NCBI GenBank assembly: GCA_034664105.1 | Contig: JAXDIH010000258.1 | Coordinates: forward strand, 1-9,396 | Source: JACVRW01 sp034664105 | Lineage (GTDB): Bacteria > Actinomycetota > Thermoleophilia > Solirubrobacterales > Thermoleophilaceae | DNA length: 9,396 nucleotides | Reading direction: 5' to 3' | Shown: positions 1 through 6,329 of the stretch, one piece after another | Numbering within the stretch: position 1 is the stretch's first letter | Layout of the letters: each line of letters begins with the position of its first letter | Notes under the pieces: model-generated | Told to the model about the DNA's origin: nothing | The model's database searches: none | The model's input: the letters and a program-made list of their open reading frames with translations, nothing else | Position numbers and translations under genes: made by a program

Positions 1-1907
1 GGGTCGACCGCGGCCTCCAGCTCCACGGCCGCCTGGCCCTCGTAGTTGACCTCCGCGCGCACTCCGCACAGTGCCGCGACCGCGTCGAAGAGGCGGCCGG
101 CGCTCGTGGTCAGCGGCGAGGCGACGCCGCTGCCGGCGAGCCCAGCCACCTGCCGCCAGGCGTCGGTCTTGACCACCCCGCGCAGCGGGCGCGGCAGCCG
201 CGGCGACTCGTCGAAGGCGGCTGCCAGCCAGGCGCAGGCCATCCGCCACGGCTGGCGCACGGCCGCCTCGCCGCCGGGCATCCGGACCGGGAAGACCAGC
301 CCCGCCCGCTCGAAGCGCTCGAGGCCGCCGAACAGCAGCTCGCCTCCCCAGACGGTGCCGTCCTCGCCGTAGCCGGTGCCGTCGAAGATCGCGCCCACCG
401 CGGGACCGGTCTCGCCGTGCTCGGCCAGGCAGGCCGCCAGGTGGGCGTGGTGGTGCTGCACGCCGATCAGCCGGACGCCGTCGAGCTCCTGGGCGTGCTT
501 GGTCGACAGGTACTCGGGGTGCAGGTCGTGCGCCACCACCTCCGGCTCGACGGCGAACAGGCGCTGGAAGTGGTCGATCCCGGTCGTGAACGACCGCAGC
601 GTCTCGTAGTTCTTGAGATCGCCGACGTGGTGGCCGACCCAGGCTCTTCCGCCCTTCGCCACCGCGAAGGTGTTCTTCAACTCCGCGCCACAGGCCATCA
701 GGTGCCGGCCGCAGTCGACCGGCAGCGGGGTGGCGTCCGGCACGTAGCCGCGCGATCGGCGCAGGACCAGCGGCCGGCCCCGGAACAGCCGCACGACCGA
801 GTCGTCAGTGCGCGTCTCGATCGGGCGGTCGTGCTCCAAGAACAGGTCCGCGATGTTGGCGAGCCGCTCGCACGCGTCCTCGTCGCGGAAGGCGATCGGC
901 TCGTCGGAGACGTTGCCGCTCGTCATCACCAGCGTGGTGCCGGCGTCGGCCAGCAGCAGATGGTGGAGCGGCGAGTACGGCAGCATCACACCCAGCTCAG
1001 GGGACCCCGGCGCCACGGCGCGTGCCACCGGCGCCCGCGCCCGGCGGCGCGCCAGGACGATCGGTCGAGCCCGTGTGCGCAGCAGCTCCTCCTCGGCGGT
1101 GGACAGCTCCACCAGCTTCCGGGCGGCAGCCAGGTCCGGGGCCATCAGCGCGAACGGCTTGTCCTCGCGGTGCTTGCGCGAACGCAGCTCGGCGACCGCG
1201 ACCCTGTCATCGGCGCGGCAGGCGAGGTGGAAGCCGCCGATCCCCTTGATCGCCACGATCGCGCCCGCCAGCAACGCCCGCGCGGTCGCCTCGACCGGGT
1301 CGCGCGCGTCCGCGTCGGTCGGCGCGCGCCCGCCGGCATAGACGAGCCGCACCCGCGGCCCGCAGTCCGGGCAGGCGTTGGGCTGTGCGTGGAAGCGGCG
1401 GTCGGCCGGGGCGCGGTACTCCGCCAGGCAGGCGGCGCACATCTCGAAGCCCGCCATCGTCGTGTGCGGGCGGTCGTAGGGGACGTCGCGCACGATCGTG
1501 AAGCGCGGACCGCAGTTCGTGCAGTTGATGAACGGGTAGCGGAAGCGCCTGTCGCCGGGATCGAAGAGCTCGGCCAGGCAGTCGGGGCAGGTCGCGCTGT
1601 CGGGCGTGACCGCGGCGCGCGGCTCGCCGCCGGCCGGGCTCTCGCGAATCGAGAAGCCGCGCTCGCCCAGCTCCTCGAGCGCCTCCGACGTCACCCGCTC
1701 GACGGTCGCGAGCGGCGGTGCCTCGACCGGCAGCCGGGCGAGGAAGCGCTCCACCGTCTCGGACGGGGCCTCCACCTCGACCACCACGCCGCGGGCGTCG
1801 TTGAGCACGTGGCCGGCCACGCCCAGCTCGCCGGCGAGCCGGTACACGTAGGGGCGGAAGCCGACGCCCTGGACGGTCCCCTCCACTCGGGCGCGGACCC
1901 GGCTCAC
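1..1907 (-). CDS. hypF: Carbamoyltransferase HypF, C terminus cut by window edge
   Basis: HypF uses carbamoyl phosphate and ATP to make the carbamoyl group that HypE turns into the cyanide ligands of the NiFe site. The frame is open from GTG 1907 to the left edge, giving 635 of roughly 750-770 residues. Domains in order: an acylphosphatase domain (1-90) with VQGVGFRPY (R18) and N36; a zinc-finger region with C107, C110, C129, C132, C157, C160, C179 and C182, spaced exactly CX2C-X18-CX2C-X24-CX2C-X18-CX2C as in known HypF; a YrdC-like domain (about 197-390) with KGIGGFHLACRA, SRKHREDKPFALM and TSGN; and a Kae1-like domain from about 400 with VQHHHAHLAACLAEHG (483-498) and SAGRLFDAV. GGAG lies 5 nt before the GTG. 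The start lies 22 nt after the SIS stop because of the tandem duplication there. The missing end should lie to the left. Confidence 0.97.
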   Translation of the reverse strand, partial: MSRVRARVEGTVQGVGFRPYVYRLAGELGVAGHVLNDARGVVVEVEAPSETVERFLARLPVEAPPLATVERVTSEALEELGERGFSIRESPAGGEPRAAVTPDSATCPDCLAELFDPGDRRFRYPFINCTNCGPRFTIVRDVPYDRPHTTMAGFEMCAACLAEYRAPADRRFHAQPNACPDCGPRVRLVYAGGRAPTDADARDPVEATARALLAGAIVAIKGIGGFHLACRADDRVAVAELRSRKHREDKPFALMAPDLAAARKLVELSTAEEELLRTRARPIVLARRRARAPVARAVAPGSPELGVMLPYSPLHHLLLADAGTTLVMTSGNVSDEPIAFRDEDACERLANIADLFLEHDRPIETRTDDSVVRLFRGRPLVLRRSRGYVPDATPLPVDCGRHLMACGAELKNTFAVAKGGRAWVGHHVGDLKNYETLRSFTTGIDHFQRLFAVEPEVVAHDLHPEYLSTKHAQELDGVRLIGVQHHHAHLAACLAEHGETGPAVGAIFDGTGYGEDGTVWGGELLFGGLERFERAGLVFPVRMPGGEAAVRQPWRMACAWLAAAFDESPRLPRPLRGVVKTDAWRQVAGLAGSGVASPLTTSAGRLFDAVAALCGVRAEVNYEGQAAVELEAAVD

Positions 1908-1933
1908 GCTAGCTCCACGCGGACCCGGCTCAC
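1904..1933 (-). other. Nine-codon mini-ORF bridging SIS gene and hypF
   Basis: GTG at 1933 overlaps the SIS stop as GTGA and opens a frame that reads VSRVRVELA before a TGA at 1906-1904, which itself overlaps the hypF GTG at 1907 as GTGA. The mini-ORF is a direct product of the 26-bp duplication. It may only relay ribosomes from the SIS gene to hypF rather than make a functional peptide. Its existence is read directly; its translation is inference. Confidence 0.4.
1913..1916 (-). promoter_or_regulatory. Ribosome binding site of hypF
   Basis: The minus strand reads GGAG with a 5-nt spacer to the GTG at 1907. The same GGAG-spacer-GTG unit recurs 26 nt upstream at the SIS stop codon, because the whole element is tandemly duplicated. 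Confidence 0.6.
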
Positions 1934-3105
1934 GCGAGCTCCACGAGGTCGCGCAGCAGGTGGTAGGCGCTGGCCTGCGCCTCCTGGATGCGCGGGATGT
2001 GCTCGGAGCGCGTGACCACCACGTGGTCGGCCAGGCCCTCGGCGGCCACCCGCCCACCGTCGTAGCCGACCATCGCGATCGTCCGCATGCTCCGCGTCCG
2101 CGCCTCGGCGAGCGCGGCGATCACGTTGGCCGAGTTGCCGCTCGTGGAGATCGCGAGCAGGGCATCGCCCTCGCGCCCGTGCGCGATCACCTGCCGCGCG
2201 AAGATCGCCTCGGTGCCGATGTCGTTGGCGATCGCCGTGAGGATCGCCGCGTCCTCGGTCAGGTCGAGCGCACGCCGACCGGCCTGGCGAAAGTCGGCCA
2301 CGGCGTCCATCGCATCGGTCGCGGAGCCGCCGTTGCCGAGGGCGAGCAGGCGGCCGCCCGCATCGAGGTCCTGGCGCAGCCCCGCCGCCGCGGCCATCAG
2401 CTCCGCGCGGTTCTCGGTCAGCGTCTGGGCCCGCAGCTCGGCCACCTCCTCCGCCTTGGCCAGCACCGAGCGGCGGACGTCCTCGACCACGGCCTCCAGG
2501 TCGTCCTCGGTCTCCCCCAGGAAGGGATAGAGGAAGCTCGAGGCCCCGGTGTCGTGCACGCGCCGGGCCTCGCGGCCCTCGAGCAGGCCGCGGTGGTCGA
2601 AGAAGACGTGCACCAGCTCCCAGAGCACGTGGTAGAGCGTCTCCACGAGCTCCTGCCGGATCGACGGGTCGGTTGCCGGCGGGTCGAACTCCCACTCGGC
2701 GCCGGCCGGCGCGAAGGCGAGCGTCAGGCAGCCGCGCTCGCGCGCGACGGCGATCGCGGCGGCGGTCTCCACCGTGCCGAAGCCGATCGCGATGTCCGCC
2801 GGCTCCAGCGCCAGCTCGGCCTGGTCGAGCAGCGAGCCACCCTCGCCGGCCAGCGCGAGCGCCGGCAGCGCGCGCTTGCCGACGATCACCGGGTGCACGA
2901 ACTCCACCGCCACGTGGCGCGCGTCGGAGCGCGCGGCCGGTGAGCGGCCCAGCGCGATCAGGCGTCCCCCGCGCGCGAAGCGCTCCGCCATGCGGTGGCA
3001 CAGCCGCGCGATCCGCTCGGACTCCAGCTCGAAGAACGCGGCGTTGGCCTCCGTGCGCTCCCCGAGCGCGCGGTCCAGCACGTCGCTCCCGAGCGCGTGG
3101 CTCAA
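1930..3105 (-). CDS. GmhA-like protein with two SIS domains in hydrogenase operon
   Basis: This 391-residue protein appears to hold two sugar-isomerase (SIS) domains in tandem. The N-terminal copy (about 30-170) keeps the fold pattern (GGRLIALGRSP, LEPADIAIGFG) but not the sugar-phosphate Ser/Thr loops. The C-terminal copy (about 210-391) is clearly GmhA-like, with GNGGSATDAMD (257-267), ISTSGNSANV (319-328) and IPRIQEAQASAYHLL (370-384). GmhA makes heptose phosphate from sedoheptulose 7-phosphate. By my recalled alignment, its metal ligands His, Glu, Gln, His correspond here to D267, D271, Q374 and H382, so the same reaction is doubtful. It sits between hypB and hypF, so a maturation-linked role is inferred. 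The start is uncertain: TTG at 3105 gives a 4-nt TTGA overlap with hypB, while GTG at 3081 has GGGAG 4 nt upstream. The stop lies inside a 26-bp tandem repeat. Confidence 0.88.
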   Translation of the reverse strand: MSHALGSDVLDRALGERTEANAAFFELESERIARLCHRMAERFARGGRLIALGRSPAARSDARHVAVEFVHPVIVGKRALPALALAGEGGSLLDQAELALEPADIAIGFGTVETAAAIAVARERGCLTLAFAPAGAEWEFDPPATDPSIRQELVETLYHVLWELVHVFFDHRGLLEGREARRVHDTGASSFLYPFLGETEDDLEAVVEDVRRSVLAKAEEVAELRAQTLTENRAELMAAAAGLRQDLDAGGRLLALGNGGSATDAMDAVADFRQAGRRALDLTEDAAILTAIANDIGTEAIFARQVIAHGREGDALLAISTSGNSANVIAALAEARTRSMRTIAMVGYDGGRVAAEGLADHVVVTRSEHIPRIQEAQASAYHLLRDLVELA

Positions 3106-3782
3106 GCGGTGGCCCCCAGCGGCGCGCCCACCCGGACCAGCCAGTCGCGCCACTCCTCGATGCCCTCCCCCGTCTTCGCGCTGACGATGATGCACTCCAC
3201 TCCCGGGTGGACCGAGTCGAGGTTGTAGAGGCACTTGTCGAGGTCGAAGTCGAGGTGCGGCAGCAGGTCGATCTTGTTGACCAGCACCAGCTCGCACGCG
3301 CGGAACATGAGCGGATACTTGAGCGGCTTCTCCTCGCCCTCGGTGATCGAGGAGACCATGATCCGGGCGTCCTCGCCGACCTTGAACTCCGCCGGACAGA
3401 CCAGGTTGCCGACGTTCTCGATCACCAGCAGGTCGATGTCGTCCAGCGGCAGGTCCGGAAGCGCCGAGCGGACCATGTTGGCGTCGAGGTGGCACTCGCC
3501 GCCGAAGCCCGGGTCGGTGTTCAGCTGCGTAACGGGGACGTGCAGCGAGGCGAGCCGGTCGGCGTCCATCGAGCCCTGCACGTCGCCTTCGAGGACCCCG
3601 ACGCGCACGCCCGGCAGGTCGGACACCACCCGCTCCAGCAGCGAGGTCTTGCCCGCGCCCGGAGCGCTCATGAAGTTGACGACGCGCACGCCCGCGCTGT
3701 CGAAGTCGGCCCGGTTGGCCTGCGCGATCGTGTTGTTGGCGTCGAGCGCCTCCTCGACGATCTTCACCTTCGTGCGATGCAT
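3102..3782 (-). CDS. hypB: Hydrogenase nickel incorporation GTPase HypB
   Basis: HypB is the GTPase that drives nickel transfer during [NiFe]-hydrogenase maturation. The 226-residue protein has a P-loop SAPGAGKTS (39-47), a Mg/switch segment EGDVQGSMDADR (65-76), ENVGNLVCP (122-130) and the guanine motif NKID (169-172). The G-domain metal site C-H plus Cys is present as C97, H98 and C129. The segment before C97 is NTDPGFGGECH, about 4 residues longer than the common NTGKGCH form. The N terminus lacks both the His-rich nickel-storage stretch and the CxxCGC nickel site seen in some HypB. ATG at 3782 is preferred because AGGAGG lies 4 nt upstream. GTG at 3767 would make a 4-nt GTGA overlap like those elsewhere in this operon and is a real alternative, shortening the protein by 5 residues. 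Confidence 0.96.
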   Translation of the reverse strand: MHRTKVKIVEEALDANNTIAQANRADFDSAGVRVVNFMSAPGAGKTSLLERVVSDLPGVRVGVLEGDVQGSMDADRLASLHVPVTQLNTDPGFGGECHLDANMVRSALPDLPLDDIDLLVIENVGNLVCPAEFKVGEDARIMVSSITEGEEKPLKYPLMFRACELVLVNKIDLLPHLDFDLDKCLYNLDSVHPGVECIIVSAKTGEGIEEWRDWLVRVGAPLGATA

Positions 3783-4123
3783 TCGGCCTCCTCGACCTCG
3801 ATCGACTCCACCTCGAATTCGTTTCCGCTCGCCACCTCGACCTGGCCGGCGCCGCCGCAGTCGGGGCACATGAAGATCGGCATGCCGATCTCCCACTCGC
3901 ACTCGCAGCGCGCGCAGCGCAGCCGCGCGGGCACGAGCTCCTGCTCCAGCCGCGCGCCCTCGCAGAGCGTGCCCTTCGAGACGAAGCCGAAGTAGAAGTC
4001 GAGCGTGTCGGGCACCACCTGCCGCAGCGCGCCGACTCGCAGGCTCACGAGGCTCACCGGCCGCCCCTGCGCGTGCTTGACCGCGGTGTTCACGATCGCG
4101 CCGGAGAGCGACAGCTCGTGCAT
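3764..4123 (-). CDS. hypA: Hydrogenase nickel insertion protein HypA
   Basis: HypA binds nickel and, with HypB, delivers it to the large-subunit precursor. The protein is 119 residues, the usual size. It begins MHELSLSGAIV; the N-terminal amine, H2 and E3 contribute to the nickel site in the family. The zinc-binding loop has CARC (C70, C73) and CPDC (C86, C89), with an extra Cys at 75. The C terminus carries SGNEFEVESIEVE, typical of HypA. The ATG at 4123 lies 3 nt after the endopeptidase stop. Its ribosome site is weak, so coupling is likely. The 3' end overlaps hypB by 19 nt if hypB starts at 3782, or by 4 nt if it starts at 3767. There is no sign of damage. Confidence 0.97.
   Translation of the reverse strand: MHELSLSGAIVNTAVKHAQGRPVSLVSLRVGALRQVVPDTLDFYFGFVSKGTLCEGARLEQELVPARLRCARCECEWEIGMPIFMCPDCGGAGQVEVASGNEFEVESIEVEEAECIARR
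3787..3792 (-). promoter_or_regulatory. Ribosome binding site of hypB
   Basis: On the minus strand this is AGGAGG, inside the 3' end of hypA, with a 4-nt spacer to the ATG at 3782. It favours that start over the GTG at 3767, which has no comparable site at normal distance. Confidence 0.65.
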
Positions 4124-4126
4124 CGC

Positions 4127-4627
4127 TCAGTCCGTGGCGTAAGCGGCGTCGGAGCGCAGGTCTTCGATGGTCTCCGCCACCAGGTCCACGGCGCCGTCGA
4201 CTGCCCGCTGAACCTCGTCCGACAGGCCGAGCCCCATCTCCTCGACGTGCGCGGGCTCGCACGCGACCACGACAACCTTCCCGGGCCACGCCCCGAGGGT
4301 CTTCAGGAACCGCAGCACCGTCTGGGGGTCCATGGCGTGCGGGTTGATCATCTGTCCGTCCTCGATGCCGGCCTCGACGTCCTCCCGGAGCGCCTCCATC
4401 ACGTAGAGCGTGCCCGGCTCGCCGCCCTGGCGGCTGACGTCGACCAGCACCAGCGCGTCGTAGCCGCGCATGACCTCGTACGCGAGGTCGAGGCCGCCGG
4501 TGCCGAAGTCGAACACGGCAGCGCCCTCGGGCAGGTCGCGCGCCTCGAGGCGCTTGACGACCTCGCTGCCGAACCCGTCGTCCTTGAGCCAGGCATTGCC
4601 GATGCCGGCAACCAGGATGCTCTTCAC
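4127..4627 (-). CDS. [NiFe]-hydrogenase maturation endopeptidase, HyaD/HupD type
   Basis: This protease removes the C-terminal extension of the nickel-loaded large subunit, the last step before subunit assembly. The 166-residue length fits the M52 family. It opens with the family signature GIGNAWLKDDGFG (residues 8-20). The nickel-sensing residues of E. coli HybD (E16, D62, H93) appear to correspond here to D17, D63 in LVLVDVS and H97 in NPHAMDP. The likely substrate is the hhyL product in the same operon, which still carries a tail after its distal CxxC motif. The GTG start at 4627 overlaps the previous stop as GTGA and has one of the best ribosome sites in the window, GGAGGT 6 nt upstream. 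A longer in-frame Met start at 4660 would lie inside the neighbouring gene and precede the family's usual N terminus. The stop is 3 nt from hypA. Confidence 0.95.
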   Translation of the reverse strand: MKSILVAGIGNAWLKDDGFGSEVVKRLEARDLPEGAAVFDFGTGGLDLAYEVMRGYDALVLVDVSRQGGEPGTLYVMEALREDVEAGIEDGQMINPHAMDPQTVLRFLKTLGAWPGKVVVVACEPAHVEEMGLGLSDEVQRAVDGAVDLVAETIEDLRSDAAYATD

Positions 4628-5673
4628 TCGACCACCTCCACCTCTGGGGGGAAGAACCACAGGAATCGGCCCGTCTCGCGGAGGATCTCCTGGCCGGGCT
4701 CGTCGAGCGCGACGCCGAGGTGGACCCTGCCGTCGTAGTCGCGGTAGATCCGCTCGACGGTGACGGTGCGGCCCTCCAGCATGCGCGCCTGCAGGTCCGC
4801 GTCGAGGCCGGGCCGAACGATGACGCGGCCGCCGCGCTTGAAGACGACACCGTCGACCTCCACCTCGGGAAGGCCGCGCGTGGGGTCGCGCACGGCGGCA
4901 GAGGGCTCCGGCGGCTTCATCGTGACGCGGCCGTGAAGAGCCAGCAGCTCATCCGGCGTGACCGCCCGGGCGCGGTCGATCATCTCCTTGACCGCCGGGT
5001 CGTGCTGCTCGATCTCGGCGCGCTCCGCGTCGCTCAGCACCTGAACGTGGAGGATCAGCGCCTCCTCGATCTCGGTGTTGTCGAACAGGTTGCCGCGGCT
5101 CTCCGGGGCGATCTGCGGATGGTCCGGCAGGACGATCGCGGCCCCGAGCATCACGTCGTCATCGGGTGAGGCGAGCACCGGCCATGTGTTGACGCTGTCG
5201 CAGGGGGCGTCGAGCTGGGAGAGGAAGCGACCTCCTTCGACGCTCACCATCGGATGGGTGGAGATGAGCGAGCGTTCGATCGCCCCGGCGCGGTCCATGC
5301 CCGCCGGCGCCTCGGTGCGGTTCTCGACCCGGTACGACACGAGCCGCCGCCCGCGGTCGAGCGGCGTCACGGCCAGCCGGGTGCGGACCGACAGGCCGCC
5401 CACCTCGAAGTGGCCAACGCCCGCGATCCGCTGCGGCTCGGCCCGATGGCGCTCGCCGCTGGGCGCCAGGAAGCGGACCTCCGCGCTCACGTCGCCGCCG
5501 CCCTCGACCACGCAGCGCAGCTCGAGGTGGTCGTAGGCCGAGTCGAGCGTCCGCGCGTACGCGGGCGGGTAGACGATCCCGAAGGGCGTCGGGGTGGCGT
5601 TCTTCGTCGCGCCCGGCGTGTACGGATAGAGGGCGTAGCCCTCGTAGAGCAGCGTGTCGACCAGCTCGTTCAC
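4624..5673 (-). CDS. Uncharacterised hydrogenase-cluster protein, two-part, 349 residues
   Basis: I recognise this as an uncharacterised protein of actinobacterial hydrogenase operons but cannot assign a function. The N-terminal part (1-250) opens with VDTLLYEGYALYPYTPG and a Thr/Pro-rich turn (residues 23-37). Beta strands follow, including YRVENRTEA (114-122), and then a segment around NTWPVLASPDDDVMLGA (162-178) and APESRGNLFDNTEIEEALIL (189-208). A linker rich in Pro and charge (252-270) leads to a compact C-terminal domain (272-345) with VDGVVFKRGGRVIVRP and GRFLWFFPPEVE, which looks like a small beta barrel. There are only two Cys (54, 158), no signal peptide and no membrane helix. The GTG start at 5673 forms a 4-nt GTGA overlap with the DUF6084 stop. 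Its place just before the endopeptidase and HypA suggests a maturation or assembly job, by inference only. Confidence 0.88.
   Translation of the reverse strand: MNELVDTLLYEGYALYPYTPGATKNATPTPFGIVYPPAYARTLDSAYDHLELRCVVEGGGDVSAEVRFLAPSGERHRAEPQRIAGVGHFEVGGLSVRTRLAVTPLDRGRRLVSYRVENRTEAPAGMDRAGAIERSLISTHPMVSVEGGRFLSQLDAPCDSVNTWPVLASPDDDVMLGAAIVLPDHPQIAPESRGNLFDNTEIEEALILHVQVLSDAERAEIEQHDPAVKEMIDRARAVTPDELLALHGRVTMKPPEPSAAVRDPTRGLPEVEVDGVVFKRGGRVIVRPGLDADLQARMLEGRTVTVERIYRDYDGRVHLGVALDEPGQEILRETGRFLWFFPPEVEVVE
4634..4639 (-). promoter_or_regulatory. Ribosome binding site of the maturation endopeptidase
   Basis: On the minus strand the site reads GGAGGT and sits 6 nt before the GTG at 4627, inside the last codons of the preceding gene. 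It decides the start in favour of 4627 over the in-frame Met at 4660. Confidence 0.7.
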
Positions 5674-6329
5674 GGGCCGAGCAGCTCCGCGACACACGCG
5701 TCCAGCGTGGGCAGCGCGCGCCGCGCCTTCTCCCGCTGGAGCGCACGCAGCGTTTCCTCCTGCAGCGGCACCCAGCCGGTGTGCGGGTAATAGTGCTGAA
5801 TCAGGTCCTGCCAGACGGCGACCGGGAAGCGGAACTCGGCCGTGCAGGACCAGGGCACCAGCGACATCTGCAGCCGCCCGTCGTCGCTGCGGTAGTGCAC
5901 GGTGCCGTTGAAGTTGAACGCCAGCGGCACCTCGCCGTCGGGCAGCCCGTAGAGGTACTTGGCCGACGCCACCTCCATGTCGAAGGTCGCGGGCACCCCC
6001 ACGCGGAACGTGGTCGACCCGGTGAACGCAGGCACCAGCACGTCGGCCTGGTGCCAGACCAGGCTGCGCGTGGTGGTCGCCCAGCGCTCCGGCGCGCCGA
6101 ACAGCTCGACGAGCTTCTCGCGCGTCTCGGCGTCGTAGGCGCGGCGGGCGGGCTCGATCATGATCTGGGCGGTGAGCGCGATCGCGTAAACCTGGCGGCC
6201 GCCCGGCTCGCTCACGTGCACGTCGAACTCGAGCGCGGGCGTGGCCGCGTGGCGGCGGCCGGCGGCGCCGAGCACCTGGAACTCCGGCTCGGGCGCAACC
6301 GGCACCTCCAGCGTCTCTGGCTGGCTCAC
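5670..6329 (-). CDS. DUF6084 family protein of hydrogenase operon
   Basis: This 219-residue protein matches my memory of DUF6084, a family of unknown function that travels with actinobacterial [NiFe]-hydrogenase genes. An acidic Pro-rich N terminus (residues 1-16) precedes a beta-rich body: FDVHVSEPGGRQVYAIALTAQIMIEP at about 35-60, the segment ETREKLVELFGAPERW (68-83), then a TFRVGVPATFDMEVASAKYLYGL region (107-129). Further strands contain FNFNGTVHYR (138-147) and a WSCTAEFRFPV edge, and the C-terminal helix is Arg/Glu-rich. It has few Cys and no obvious metal site, which suggests a structural or binding role rather than catalysis. The GTG start at 6329 overlaps the DUF5947 stop as GTGA, with only a poor GGTGG-type site upstream. 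There is no transport signal. Function is unknown; an assembly or chaperone role is only a guess. Confidence 0.88.
   Translation of the reverse strand: MSQPETLEVPVAPEPEFQVLGAAGRRHAATPALEFDVHVSEPGGRQVYAIALTAQIMIEPARRAYDAETREKLVELFGAPERWATTTRSLVWHQADVLVPAFTGSTTFRVGVPATFDMEVASAKYLYGLPDGEVPLAFNFNGTVHYRSDDGRLQMSLVPWSCTAEFRFPVAVWQDLIQHYYPHTGWVPLQEETLRALQREKARRALPTLDACVAELLGP

Larger units (their letters stand above)
1893..1944. repeat. 26-bp tandem direct repeat, two copies, at the SIS/hypF junction
   Basis: Two adjacent 26-bp units (1893-1918 and 1919-1944) differ at one base, T at 1910 against G at 1936. On the minus strand each unit encodes, in overlapping frames, the end of the SIS gene (Val-Glu-Leu-Ala-stop) and the start of hypF (Val-Ser-Arg-Val-Arg), with a GGAG in front. 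Each therefore contains a complete stop/start overlap with its own ribosome site. Because 26 is not a multiple of 3, the second copy separates the two genes without fusing them. Confidence 0.92.

Noticed and set aside
417..2015. Long plus-strand open frame of 532 codons
   Set aside because: It is the exact antisense of the hypF frame. The minus strand gives a full set of HypF domains and Cys spacings, while the plus translation is an Arg/Val/Ala-rich sequence with no motif.
1904..3001. Minus-strand frame of 365 codons overlapping the SIS gene
   Set aside because: It is Gly/Arg/Ala-rich and out of frame with the SIS motifs GNGGSATDA and ISTSGNSANV. It is a shadow.
1930..3105. Annotation as a bona fide phosphoheptose isomerase for lipopolysaccharide synthesis
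   Set aside because: The hydrogenase operon context, the tandem SIS layout and the apparent loss of two metal ligands make this poorly supported. Only the fold relation is claimed.
2673..3995. Long plus-strand open frame of 440 codons across hypA, hypB and the SIS gene
   Set aside because: It is Arg/Pro/Ser-rich, spans three well-supported minus-strand genes and has no recognisable domain. It results from high GC content.
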